Origin: an uncultured Ruminococcus sp.
Lineage (GTDB): Bacteria; Bacillota; Clostridia; Oscillospirales; Ruminococcaceae
Direction: 5' to 3'
DNA: 64,000 nt
Assembly: GCA_900545345.1 (NCBI GenBank)
Contig: UQYQ01000009.1
Span: forward strand, 1 to 64,000
The notes under the pieces are model-generated. The model did no database searches, was not told where the DNA came from, and saw nothing but the letters and a program-made list of their open reading frames with translations. A program made the position numbers and the translations under genes. Of the stretch, positions 15,301 to 23,115 are shown one piece after another. The stretch's first letter is position 1. Each line of letters begins with the position of its first letter.

Positions 15301-17082
15301 GAAGCTCAGAAAATGCTTGTCGACCATGCAGAAGGAGCAGAGGAACTTGTTGCTGCTACCGAAAAAGACCTTGACGAAATCAACGAAACCATAGCATCTA
15401 AATTTATCTTAGACACAATCGGCGAAGCAGGAATGAGCAGTTTTGCGGACGGTATTAAGTCGGGCAAAGAAAAGGATGTAAACCGTGAACTAGAACTGCT
15501 TGCAGGGTCAATAGGTGTTAAGCTTGAAAAAGCCAAAGACGGAAGCTATAAGATAGGAAATACCACCTCAAAACAATTAGCAAACGGTATTCAAAGCGGT
15601 AAAACATCTGTCGAGCAGGCTTCACAGACAATTGCAAGCTGTTTTTATAACACTCTATCAAGTGCTGAAAATTTAAGCACAGCGGAAAGCAGCGGTACTG
15701 CCCTTGCAGCTTATGCAATTCGAGGATTGTATGCGGGCATGTCACAAGCAAGCCAAGCAGTTAAGCAAGCGAAAAAACAGCAAAAAGCCGACCGAAAACA
15801 GCAAGCAAAAGAAGCCGAAGAAGCAGCCGAAATAGCTCGCCAACAAGCAGAAGCACAAGCTAAAGTCGCACAAAAACAGGCAGAAAAGGCTAAGAAACTT
15901 GCAAAAGAGCGTAAGCAACTTGTCAAAGAGGCTAATAAAACAGTCGATGAGGCTTATAAAAATCGTAAAGACAAGTTAGACAGTATAAACAAAAAGCATG
16001 AAAAGGCACTTGATGACTTGTACGAAAAATACACATCAACTATTAACAGTATAGAAGATGAATATACAAGCACTCTAGAAAGCATAAAAAGTAAACAAGA
16101 TAGTTATCGGGATAAAATAATGTCGTTCAGCGACTTGTTTGGTATGACATCACAAAACAATGTACACAGCAAAGACGGTGTGCTTGCAAACCTAGCTTAC
16201 ACAACAACTCAATATGAGGAGTTTTATAAGACCCTCGAAACGCTCAAAAAGCGTGGCATATCTCAAAACTTGCTAGAGCAATTTACCGACTTAGGTGTCG
16301 GATATACTGCACAGCTAAAGCAGATAGCCTCTATGGATAATGCAGAGCTTGCATCATATCAACAAATGCTTGACAGGCAAATGGGAATTGCCAATAAAAT
16401 AGCCGAGCAAAAATACATCGGCGAAAGAAACGCCGCAGAAGCTGAGTATGACAAAAAAACCGCAAAAGCCATTGCCGATTACGAAGCAGATGTAAAGGCT
16501 CAAAACGAACGCTACAAAAAGCAGATAAAAAAACTTACTACTGACACCGAGAGCTACATGGAAAAGCTCGGTAAACAGCTTAAAAAGGGCTTGAAAAAAG
16601 GCTCTAAAATGAGCAACAAAGAAGCAGAGCAAATCGCCGAAAACCTTGTAGGAGAAGTAGTCAAGAAGTGCAAGAAAAAACTTAAAATCAATTCACCATC
16701 AAAGGTCATGGAGTTTGATATAGCGGGAATGATGACTAAAGGTCTTGTGCGTGGTCTTACAGACGGCACAAAGGATATTGTTAAGTCAGCAGAAACACAG
16801 GTTGATAAGCTCAACAAAGCTTATGACAACATATCTGTTGCCAACAAGCTAAAATCTGCATTTGCAAAAGCTAAATCGGCAGTAGGAGCAAACTTAAACG
16901 GCATATCTGCAAATATTACGGCTGGCTCGCCTACTACGATTGTGTATAACAACTGTAATAATACGACTAATAACAATGAGCATACTCAAAATGTTACGTT
17001 TGAGGACACTATGCAAGCACCTGACGAGGTAGCAAGAGCTTTAAAGTACAACAACCTATACGGATTAGGAGGCAATACATGA
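12376..17082 (+). CDS. Tail tape measure protein, module 1 (1568 aa)
   Basis: Sets tail length and is ejected at infection. The N-terminal ~400 residues match the TP901-type tape measure domain (FEQTFAKASTLFGDVN, ALYSALSAGVEV). A long helical centre includes hydrophobic segments near residues 610-630 and 670-690 that may cross the host membrane. An Ala/Lys/Gln-rich coiled coil spans about 1125-1260, and the C-terminus has the usual KINSPSKVMEFDIAGMMTKG motif. ATG 12376 (after AAGAAGGGGTG) is chosen over the in-frame 12340. The gene overlaps the next start by four bases. No lysozyme or peptidase domain is visible. Confidence 0.93.
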   Translation: MAEGLKIKIFGDAKDLEKALQNLKTVGVKSLNGIKTVGEKTMKSLATVGTASIGAITAGLTASVKAGKDFEQTFAKASTLFGDVNVQTDKLKTNMLAISSETGVAAKELNEALYSALSAGVEVTEDMQTSTEFLSNSSKLAKAGFTDVETAISATAKTLNAYNLPASEAANIQNMLIQTQNKGITTVDELGQTLAQVTPTASAFGVAFDQVSASLSTMTAQGTPTAQATTQLNSLIAELGKNGTVASDNLKKAAKGSEYAGMSFNDMMDKGANLGDVLSLMDKYASASGVSLVDMFSSIEAGKAALSIMTKDGAKFNENLKAMADSAGLVDTAYEKMSNTLETQLDRLKQSVTNLGIAIYEENNTVFAQMANFGAECISKISEGFEANGTEGMITALGNVLSDVLTKTTENLPLVFDISGDLLSSVVDGIDRNLSKISEASEKIISSLRDGITNFMPKLQPVVKEIGNILVQGIIAYKQVFWAAALNVVSALAQGIAKNSKKISKQAVELINSIVKTATDNAPLLIKSASNILTDVLKSLAKNSDTITSNVKVLITQICKAISDNAPQLIQAGVELIRALVKGIVDNAGEIIKALLGTIGSLLKELGKISPLLVGIGAAITANFAINTISGFITKIKETAVVQALLKSATDKATISQQLLNAAQSASPTTWIIGAVGLLATALTTFAIASDDAAESQCKLTEAQQESIEKSEEFQREIQDNIDALNNQVSKVSTEFNYYGDLADELDNIVDKNGKIKSGYEDRAKVITNELSKALGIEIDTNGKVIEDYEKLQAKINETIELKKAQSLLDSTNDKFMEALESEKNSADKLAGSYKDLNDEKEKNQKLKSLRDELEGLYNNRSVDNWSERVQGLWDEYKELTGSVKQGFNAIDESIENSDNSIKELSNTYENNKQSALDNQTVITNYTQLQNAIASGNVEAIKQSTEAIEFFMKTGKAFTIENLEEQKKLYEEQLKEAQKMLVDHAEGAEELVAATEKDLDEINETIASKFILDTIGEAGMSSFADGIKSGKEKDVNRELELLAGSIGVKLEKAKDGSYKIGNTTSKQLANGIQSGKTSVEQASQTIASCFYNTLSSAENLSTAESSGTALAAYAIRGLYAGMSQASQAVKQAKKQQKADRKQQAKEAEEAAEIARQQAEAQAKVAQKQAEKAKKLAKERKQLVKEANKTVDEAYKNRKDKLDSINKKHEKALDDLYEKYTSTINSIEDEYTSTLESIKSKQDSYRDKIMSFSDLFGMTSQNNVHSKDGVLANLAYTTTQYEEFYKTLETLKKRGISQNLLEQFTDLGVGYTAQLKQIASMDNAELASYQQMLDRQMGIANKIAEQKYIGERNAAEAEYDKKTAKAIADYEADVKAQNERYKKQIKKLTTDTESYMEKLGKQLKKGLKKGSKMSNKEAEQIAENLVGEVVKKCKKKLKINSPSKVMEFDIAGMMTKGLVRGLTDGTKDIVKSAETQVDKLNKAYDNISVANKLKSAFAKAKSAVGANLNGISANITAGSPTTIVYNNCNNTTNNNEHTQNVTFEDTMQAPDEVARALKYNNLYGLGGNT

Positions 17083-18146
17083 TTAAATTAACACGGCGAA
17101 GCGATAACAAAGAATTTGTTATTGATGATGAAAGCAAAGAATGGAGAGCGACTAAGATTGAGGGCATAGACGCTCCAACTACAAATATCTATACCGAAAC
17201 GCCGGCAATAGGCACTGGCGAAATTGTGACAGGCAAATATACAGGGCGGCGTGACATAACAGTCGCTGCCCACAGGTCATCACAAGAGGATATAGGAACA
17301 GCAAGAAACAAAGTGTTAGAGTTCTTCAATCCCGATGATACATATACCATGGAAATCACATACAACAGTAAAACATTGTATATCGACTGCGAATTGCTGA
17401 ATTACAGTTTGCCGACTGAAAACATATACAAGCCGTTAGACTTGACATTTACCATGCTGTGCCCTCAGCCATATTTTTATGATAACAACACGGTATCAGC
17501 AACAATCGGTAATGACGGCAGACCAGAACGCCAATTTACAAATGACGGACAAATCGATGTCAGTCCTATTATAACTATCACACAGGAAAATTCAGAATTG
17601 GAATTTGAGTTGACATTTATTACTATTAACATTGGCACTACTAATGTGATACGCATTGTATTAGATGACAGCTTTAAGTCCCCACCATCAACTGGCAGAC
17701 CTAGCTCAAAGTATATCTTAGACACCGCCAACGGCACACTGACAGAGTACGGCACGAATAAGGATTTGACAAGATTTATAACAAGCGGCAATCCTCAGTT
17801 AAAAATCAAACATGGCAGTGACAAGCATTTTGTTATGCTGTCCTCAAGGCAACGCGAAACAATTTCAGGCACGCTGTCCATATCATCATCGGACTACTAT
17901 CACGCAGTAATAAACGAGTATGTTCGTGAGCTGACTATCACTTTTCCAAACAACACAAGTCAAACATTTAAGTTTACGGTGGATGACCAACACTATAACA
18001 ACTATACGATACGCTTCTCAACTGAAAAAGTTGATATATGGGGTCCTACATCGGAATATGCCTTGTGTTACACAGCTATTTTACACGATGGCGGATATCG
18101 AAGCACAGCGACTATCGAATTTAACAAACTGTATAGAGGGTTTTAG
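17079..18146 (+). CDS. Distal tail (Dit-like) protein, module 1
   Basis: A 355-residue baseplate hub protein. The N-terminal ~140 residues (ITLTRRSDNKEF-like start, APTTNIYTETPAIGTGEIVTGKYTGRRDI, then a strand-rich region ending LTFTMLCPQPYFYD) match the distal tail family. The C-terminal half is a second beta domain. It is translationally coupled to the tape measure (ATGA) and followed by the Gp37-like protein 2 bp later, the standard order in these phages. Confidence 0.8.
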   Translation: MIKLTRRSDNKEFVIDDESKEWRATKIEGIDAPTTNIYTETPAIGTGEIVTGKYTGRRDITVAAHRSSQEDIGTARNKVLEFFNPDDTYTMEITYNSKTLYIDCELLNYSLPTENIYKPLDLTFTMLCPQPYFYDNNTVSATIGNDGRPERQFTNDGQIDVSPIITITQENSELEFELTFITINIGTTNVIRIVLDDSFKSPPSTGRPSSKYILDTANGTLTEYGTNKDLTRFITSGNPQLKIKHGSDKHFVMLSSRQRETISGTLSISSSDYYHAVINEYVRELTITFPNNTSQTFKFTVDDQHYNNYTIRFSTEKVDIWGPTSEYALCYTAILHDGGYRSTATIEFNKLYRGF

Positions 18147-18148
18147 CT

Positions 18149-19417
18149 ATGTATTTTATGATAACAGATAAAAACTTTAAGCGTATTTGCACACTTACTA
18201 ATGCTATCAACATTCAATGGATTCAACGTTGGTATTCCTGCGGAGAGTTTTCAATTCAACTCCCCGCAGAAAGTACTAATATAACACCCGAATGGCATTA
18301 TATATTTTGCAGTGAACGTCCAAATGTCGGCATTATTCAGCAAAAAATATACACTCAGAATATAAAGGGTAAGTTTCTACAGATTTCAGGTTTTTTCATG
18401 GAGCATGAGTTGTCAAATTTGGTTATTACCTACGATGAGCTTAAACACTCAGAAGATCAATATAACACCTTGTACCATAAAATTGGACTTATGGTTAAAA
18501 AATATGTTGAACCAGTAGAAAGCGGTCATTTTTGGTACGACAGCGATATGTATTTCCTTCCCTACCCCGACAATCGTCTTAGGATTTTTGGTAAATATCC
18601 TGACAAATCAAACGGCAGTTATTATTTTGAAGTAAATAATCAAGACCTTATGTCAGCAGCGTTTGAAATGTCTAAGCTAAATGAAACGAGCTTTATTTAT
18701 ACTGTACCTATTACAGATATAAACAATGACAATTACAATAAAAACCTAACCATGCTCGAAAGTAAAGAAAATGCTGATGTTGTCTTTACCGAAAGACATA
18801 TAAAAGATTTTACTATTACTTATGACGATAGTAATTATAAAAATTGTGTTAAGGTTTTAGGTCCTGTTTTAAACGGTATTAAATACGATGCAGAAATCGT
18901 ATCGGACGAAGATGTCAAACGATGGATTATCCTTGATAATTCAAATATGTCGCTACTAGACCCCGAAAAAAAGAGTGACGGCACGCTTGATTATAATATA
19001 CACTACACCGCTGAAACTCTGCCGCAAGTCTTAAAAGATGCAGGAATGGCAGAGCTAGAGAAGTATCAAAAGGTATTAAACCTTGATATACAACTGAATA
19101 GCATTACAGATTATGAATACACCAAAGACTACAATGTCGGAGAAATCATCACTGTAAAAATTGAAAGCTTAGGCATAGAAGAAACCAAACAAATCATTGA
19201 AGTCAGTGAAGTTTGGAAAGCAAATAAACATGAAGTATATTTAGAACTCGGCGAAAGCAGACAAAGTACACTTGACAAAGCTAAAAGAGCAATGTCAAAA
19301 GGGTCATTATCCAAATTCAGGGGTGCTGTAAGCAATAGTAACGGTTCGGGTAGTGGCACAGGCGGTACTGTAACATTCATAACCACAACGGATATAGATA
19401 ACATAATCAACAGCTAA
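18149..19417 (+). CDS. Baseplate hub / Siphovirus Gp37-like protein, module 1
   Basis: A 422-residue protein with the signature opening DKNFKRICTLTNAINIQWIQRWYSCGEFSIQLPA of the Siphovirus ReqiPepy6 Gp37-like family, which occupies the place of the tail-tip hub (Tal). A central KDFTITYDDSNYKNCVKVLG strand region and a C-terminal DYNVGEIITVKIESLGIEE segment are typical. A Gly/Ser-rich stretch precedes the end. No peptidase motif is seen, so it is called a structural hub. Confidence 0.8.
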   Translation: MYFMITDKNFKRICTLTNAINIQWIQRWYSCGEFSIQLPAESTNITPEWHYIFCSERPNVGIIQQKIYTQNIKGKFLQISGFFMEHELSNLVITYDELKHSEDQYNTLYHKIGLMVKKYVEPVESGHFWYDSDMYFLPYPDNRLRIFGKYPDKSNGSYYFEVNNQDLMSAAFEMSKLNETSFIYTVPITDINNDNYNKNLTMLESKENADVVFTERHIKDFTITYDDSNYKNCVKVLGPVLNGIKYDAEIVSDEDVKRWIILDNSNMSLLDPEKKSDGTLDYNIHYTAETLPQVLKDAGMAELEKYQKVLNLDIQLNSITDYEYTKDYNVGEIITVKIESLGIEETKQIIEVSEVWKANKHEVYLELGESRQSTLDKAKRAMSKGSLSKFRGAVSNSNGSGSGTGGTVTFITTTDIDNIINS

Positions 19418-19436
19418 AGCAAAAAGGAGTATAACT

Positions 19437-19850
19437 ATGGGTAAAATTTTAGATTTAGACGGATTAGCTCATTTTTGGAACGAAGTCAAAGCCTTAATAA
19501 ATACCAAAGCTAACAAAAGTGAGGTAACGCAGTTAGCTGATGCTGTTAATAAAATAAGTGACATTACTACAACCACTAACGGAGCATTTACAAAAACAAA
19601 AGGCAAAGTAATAACAAATATATCTAGTGACGAGCCTACAACACTAGATATAGGATTTACTCCGAAATATTTTGAACTACTTGGTATTGGTGGCTGCTCA
19701 GGCTTGTATTTATATTGGGATAAAACTAACGGATGGACAGGCTATGCAGGTCCTTTGTATGACTATGATGTGGATATGGACAACAATACTGTAACAATAT
19801 CAACACACTTGACAATGCAAGGCGATTTTATTTGGCATGCGTTTGGATAA
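19437..19850 (+). CDS. Short tail fibre / appendage protein, module 1
   Basis: A 137-residue protein beginning MGKILDLDGLAHFWNEVKAL followed by a short coiled coil (NTKANKSEVTQLADAVNKI), the pattern of the trimeric stalk at the start of many Firmicutes tail fibres. The rest is beta-rich with glycine and aromatic residues (YLYWDKTNGWTGYAG) and may bind the host surface. AAAGGAG precedes the start. It is unusually short for a fibre, which may reflect truncation or a minimal receptor-binding domain. Confidence 0.65.
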   Translation: MGKILDLDGLAHFWNEVKALINTKANKSEVTQLADAVNKISDITTTTNGAFTKTKGKVITNISSDEPTTLDIGFTPKYFELLGIGGCSGLYLYWDKTNGWTGYAGPLYDYDVDMDNNTVTISTHLTMQGDFIWHAFG

Positions 19851-19869
19851 AAAACAAGGAGGAATTTTT

Positions 19870-20538
19870 ATGTCAATTAATTATGAAAAACAACTAGGAA
19901 AAAGACTGGCTAACTTTAATAGTAAGTATTATAAACCACCTATCAACCAAGCCTCACGAGGTCAATGCGTTTGGTATACGCAGGGGCGAGCTTATGAAAA
20001 AACAGGCGTGAAGATTGGTGCTAGGGGTGACGGAAAGGACGTATATGCAAACTGTAAATCAAGCGGTTTTCAGGTGTCAGAATATCCAAAGTCAAATAGC
20101 ATTGCCTGTTTCGGTGGGGGTACATACGGACATGTTAAATATGTGGAGTATGTTATTGATGACACCGTGTATTACACTGAGGCTAACCCAAACGCTGATA
20201 ACAAGATAAGTGCCGATGACGGAGTTTTAAAGAAAATGTCATTGTCAGCATGGATGAATCAGCGTAATTTGCAAGGTCATGTTGTTGTGAAGAAAGAAAA
20301 GCTAATCAGCTTTAAGATAACAACAAAAAACAGACAGATAGGTTTATACAAGTCAAGCGATATAAAAAAGAGCAACAAGGTTAAAACGGTAAGTGCAAAC
20401 TCGGTAAAGGTAGTTTCAGGAAGTGGAATAACTAAAGGCGGCAGAGAGCTTGTAAAGGTTTTGTACGGCAATAAGTATTATTGGGCAATTAGAAAAAACA
20501 GACTAGGTAAAAAACAATTGGAAAGGGTAGTAAAATGA
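19870..20538 (+). CDS. CHAP-domain endolysin
   Basis: Cell-wall hydrolase used for lysis. The CHAP domain spans about residues 15-130, with catalytic Cys33 (GQCVWY) and His88 (YGHVKYVEYV) and an acidic residue in YTEANPN. A C-terminal SH3-like region (about 148-222) likely binds the wall. ATG 19870 follows AAGGAGGA; the frame from 19837 precedes that site and overlaps the fibre gene. The gene is coupled to the following XhlA-like gene by an ATGA overlap. It is the only endolysin visible in the window. Confidence 0.88.
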   Translation: MSINYEKQLGKRLANFNSKYYKPPINQASRGQCVWYTQGRAYEKTGVKIGARGDGKDVYANCKSSGFQVSEYPKSNSIACFGGGTYGHVKYVEYVIDDTVYYTEANPNADNKISADDGVLKKMSLSAWMNQRNLQGHVVVKKEKLISFKITTKNRQIGLYKSSDIKKSNKVKTVSANSVKVVSGSGITKGGRELVKVLYGNKYYWAIRKNRLGKKQLERVVK

Positions 20539-20840
20539 CTAACGAACAAATCGCAGTAAAACTGGAAGAACATACTCAAAAAATAGGCAGTTTAAATCAC
20601 AGAATGAATGACTGTGAAGCACAGCAGAAAACAATAAATAACCTTGTTAATGCAGTTGATAAACTTGCAATCAACATGGAAAATATGCTGAAAGAGCAGG
20701 CTTTGCAGGGCAAGAGAATTTCAACATTGGAACAAGAGCCAGTAAATGAATTTAAGTATTACAAGCGAATAATTGCAAGTGCATCAATAAGCGGAGTTTT
20801 AGGAGCAATTGTCGGTGCTGTAATGGCTTTAGTATTATAA
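20535..20840 (+). CDS. XhlA-like membrane protein of the lysis cassette
   Basis: A 101-residue protein with a long N-terminal coiled coil (KLEEHTQKIGSLNHRMNDCEAQQ...) and one C-terminal membrane segment (IIASASISGVLGAIVGAVMALVL). This layout matches XhlA/hemolysin-type holin partners, which anchor in the membrane and assist the holin. It lies between endolysin and holin genes. Confidence 0.72.
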   Translation: MTNEQIAVKLEEHTQKIGSLNHRMNDCEAQQKTINNLVNAVDKLAINMENMLKEQALQGKRISTLEQEPVNEFKYYKRIIASASISGVLGAIVGAVMALVL

Positions 20841-20924
20841 ATTACGAATACAAGTGAAAAAATACGGTTTATTAAGAAATATTACGCTTAACTCGAAAAA
20901 AATACGATTTAGGAGGTTTTATGT

Positions 20925-21152
20925 ATGAAAAACATAACTAAAGGAACAATCACCAGAACGGCAATACTCGTGCTGGCACTAACAAATCAGGTGCTAACGG
21001 TATTCGGGGTGTCACCCATACCAGTTGAAGATGGCACAATAACAAATTTAATTTCAGCAGGATTTACAATCGGAGCGAGCATCGCCGCTTGGTGGAAAAA
21101 TAACAGCTTTACGAAGAAGGCTATTGAAGCAGACAAGGTGATGAAAGAGTAG
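20925..21152 (+). CDS. Phage holin (phi LC3-like)
   Basis: A 75-residue protein with a first hydrophobic segment (AILVLALTNQVLTVFGV), a PVEDGTITNLIS turn, a second segment (AGFTIGASIAAWWKNNSF) and a charged C-terminus, as in phage_holin_1/phi LC3 proteins. It should form the membrane lesion that releases the endolysin. AGGAGG at 20911-20916 sets the start. The gap before it (20841-20924) holds a direct repeat of AAAAAATACG and no gene. Module 2 terminase starts 18 bp downstream. Confidence 0.82.
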   Translation: MKNITKGTITRTAILVLALTNQVLTVFGVSPIPVEDGTITNLISAGFTIGASIAAWWKNNSFTKKAIEADKVMKE

Positions 21153-21170
21153 TTTTAAGGATGTGTAGTT

Positions 21171-21683
21171 TTGGCAAACAGAGGAAATATAGATTGGGTA
21201 AAAATACGAAATGAATACATAAACACACCTACCTCATATGACAGGCTTGCTAAAAAATATAAAGTAAGCAGAGGGTCATTAAGTAAAAGAGCCAAAAATG
21301 AAGATTGGACAGGCAAGCGTGCCGAGTGCATAAAAAAAGCTCAGGAGCGTTTGTCTGAACAGTCTATCGAGGCACAGATGAACTATCAGGAAAAATTAAT
21401 GCAAGTGCGGTCAAAATTGCTTGATAAGATAGACAGAGCTGTAGACGCTCTGGAAAATCAGAATGTTGATGTGGAAAAAGAAATAACCAGCACCGATGAG
21501 GACGGTAATGTTAAAAAGTCAAAGTTACAAGAAAGCACTAAGATAAAAGGCGATTTAAACTCAAAGATTATAAAAAATCTCACTTCTGCTTTACGTGACC
21601 TGGATAACAAGGAAACGATTAACGATAATGATAGCCTTGATACAGGCGTTATAATTCTGCCGGAGGTGACACCTGATGAATAA
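21171..21683 (+). CDS. Terminase small subunit, module 2
   Basis: The 170-residue product begins MANRGNIDWVKIRNEYI and contains a helix-turn-helix (SYDRLAKKYKVSRGSLSKRAKNEDW), typical of terminase small subunits of podo- and siphoviruses. The rest is helical. Start is TTG 21171 after AAGGATG (21156-21162). It is not similar to the module 1 small terminase. Only 18 bp separate it from the holin stop and no terminator lies between, so it may be read from the module 1 transcript. It overlaps the large subunit by eight bases. Confidence 0.85.
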   Translation: MANRGNIDWVKIRNEYINTPTSYDRLAKKYKVSRGSLSKRAKNEDWTGKRAECIKKAQERLSEQSIEAQMNYQEKLMQVRSKLLDKIDRAVDALENQNVDVEKEITSTDEDGNVKKSKLQESTKIKGDLNSKIIKNLTSALRDLDNKETINDNDSLDTGVIILPEVTPDE

Positions 21684-23103
21684 ATCAGTATGGAAGCCTC
21701 AGCCTAAACAGGCTTTATTTATGAGCAGGAATGAAAATGAGTGTTTATACGGGGGCAGTGCAGGCGGTGGAAAAAGCGATGCATTGCTTGCAGAAGCAAC
21801 AAGACAGGTTCATATACCTACATACAGAGGAATTATTTTTAGGCGTACATATCCGCAGCTTAAAAAGCTCATTGACAGAAGCTATCAGATTTATACAAGA
21901 GCTTTTCCGAAAGCAAAGTATAATTCGGGTACACATACATGGATATTTCCATCGGGAGCTAAAATTTATCTTGCTAATATGAACAGGGAAAGCGATAAAT
22001 ACAATTATCAAGGACAAGACTATGAATATATTGCTTTTGATGAATTAACTCAATTTTCGGAAGAGCAATATATTTATATGCTTTCACGAAATCGTCCAAA
22101 TGGACCTGATACAAGGTGTTATATAAGAGCAAGTGCAAATCCCGGAGGAGTGGGTCATGGTTGGGTAAAGCAGAGATTTTTAACTCCCGCACCGCCTATG
22201 ACTCGCATAACCGAAGATATTTCGGTCGTTGACGATAGAGGCAAATTAATTACTATGACAACAAGCCGAATATTTATTCCGTCTAATGTGTTTGACAATA
22301 AAGCACTTTTGAATAACGACCCTACATATTTAGCTCGTCTTGCTATGCTCCCCGAAAAAGAACGCAATGCATTGCTCTATGGTGACTGGGATAGCTTTGA
22401 CGGACAGGTGTTTACTGAGTGGATTAATGACTCTAAGCATTATAAAGACGGAAAATATACTCATGTTATAAAGCCATTTAAAATACCGCCTCACTGGCTT
22501 ATTTACAGGGGATTTGATTTCGGATATGCAAAACCGTTTTCGGTTGGATGGTATGCAGTTGATACAGACGGCAAGATTTATCGTATTCGTGAGTATTACG
22601 GCTGTACAGGCAATGCAAATGAAGGACTTAAAATAACGCCGCAGGAAATAGCGAAAAACATAAAAGAAATAGAGGAATCAGACGAAAATTTGAAAGGAAA
22701 GAACATAATCGGCATAGCTGACCCGTCTATATTTGACCGAAGCAGAGGTGAAAGCGTTGCCGATATGATGGCAAGCCACCCGTATTACATTACATGGGAC
22801 AAGGGTGATAATACAAGGATTGCGGGAAAAATGCAGTATCATTATAGATTTGCTTTTGATAAAAACGGCGAGCCGATGTTCCAAGTGTTCAATACATGTA
22901 AGCATTTTATAAGAACAATACCGCTGCTTATTTATGATGAACACAAAGTTGAAGATATAAATACTGATATGGAAGATCATATATATGATGAATGCAGGTA
23001 TGTTTTAATGGCTAACCCTATAAGTCCAAGACCTAATGTGATGAAGCCTTGCAGAATTTCAGCAGGTGACCCTTTAAATCAATTGAACAGTAAAGCAAAA
23101 TAG
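21676..23103 (+). CDS. Terminase large subunit, module 2
   Basis: A second packaging ATPase of 475 residues, different from the one at 3021. Walker A is GGSAGGGKS at residues 26-34, Walker B is in YEYIAFDELTQF near residue 115-126, the coupling motif is ASANPGG, and the nuclease domain starts with RGFDFGYAKPFSVGWYAV. All key motifs look intact. It is followed by its own portal gene after 12 bp. Presence of two intact large terminases in one contiguous late region is unusual. Confidence 0.93.
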   Translation: MNKSVWKPQPKQALFMSRNENECLYGGSAGGGKSDALLAEATRQVHIPTYRGIIFRRTYPQLKKLIDRSYQIYTRAFPKAKYNSGTHTWIFPSGAKIYLANMNRESDKYNYQGQDYEYIAFDELTQFSEEQYIYMLSRNRPNGPDTRCYIRASANPGGVGHGWVKQRFLTPAPPMTRITEDISVVDDRGKLITMTTSRIFIPSNVFDNKALLNNDPTYLARLAMLPEKERNALLYGDWDSFDGQVFTEWINDSKHYKDGKYTHVIKPFKIPPHWLIYRGFDFGYAKPFSVGWYAVDTDGKIYRIREYYGCTGNANEGLKITPQEIAKNIKEIEESDENLKGKNIIGIADPSIFDRSRGESVADMMASHPYYITWDKGDNTRIAGKMQYHYRFAFDKNGEPMFQVFNTCKHFIRTIPLLIYDEHKVEDINTDMEDHIYDECRYVLMANPISPRPNVMKPCRISAGDPLNQLNSKAK

Positions 23104-23115
23104 AGGAGTGAAAAT

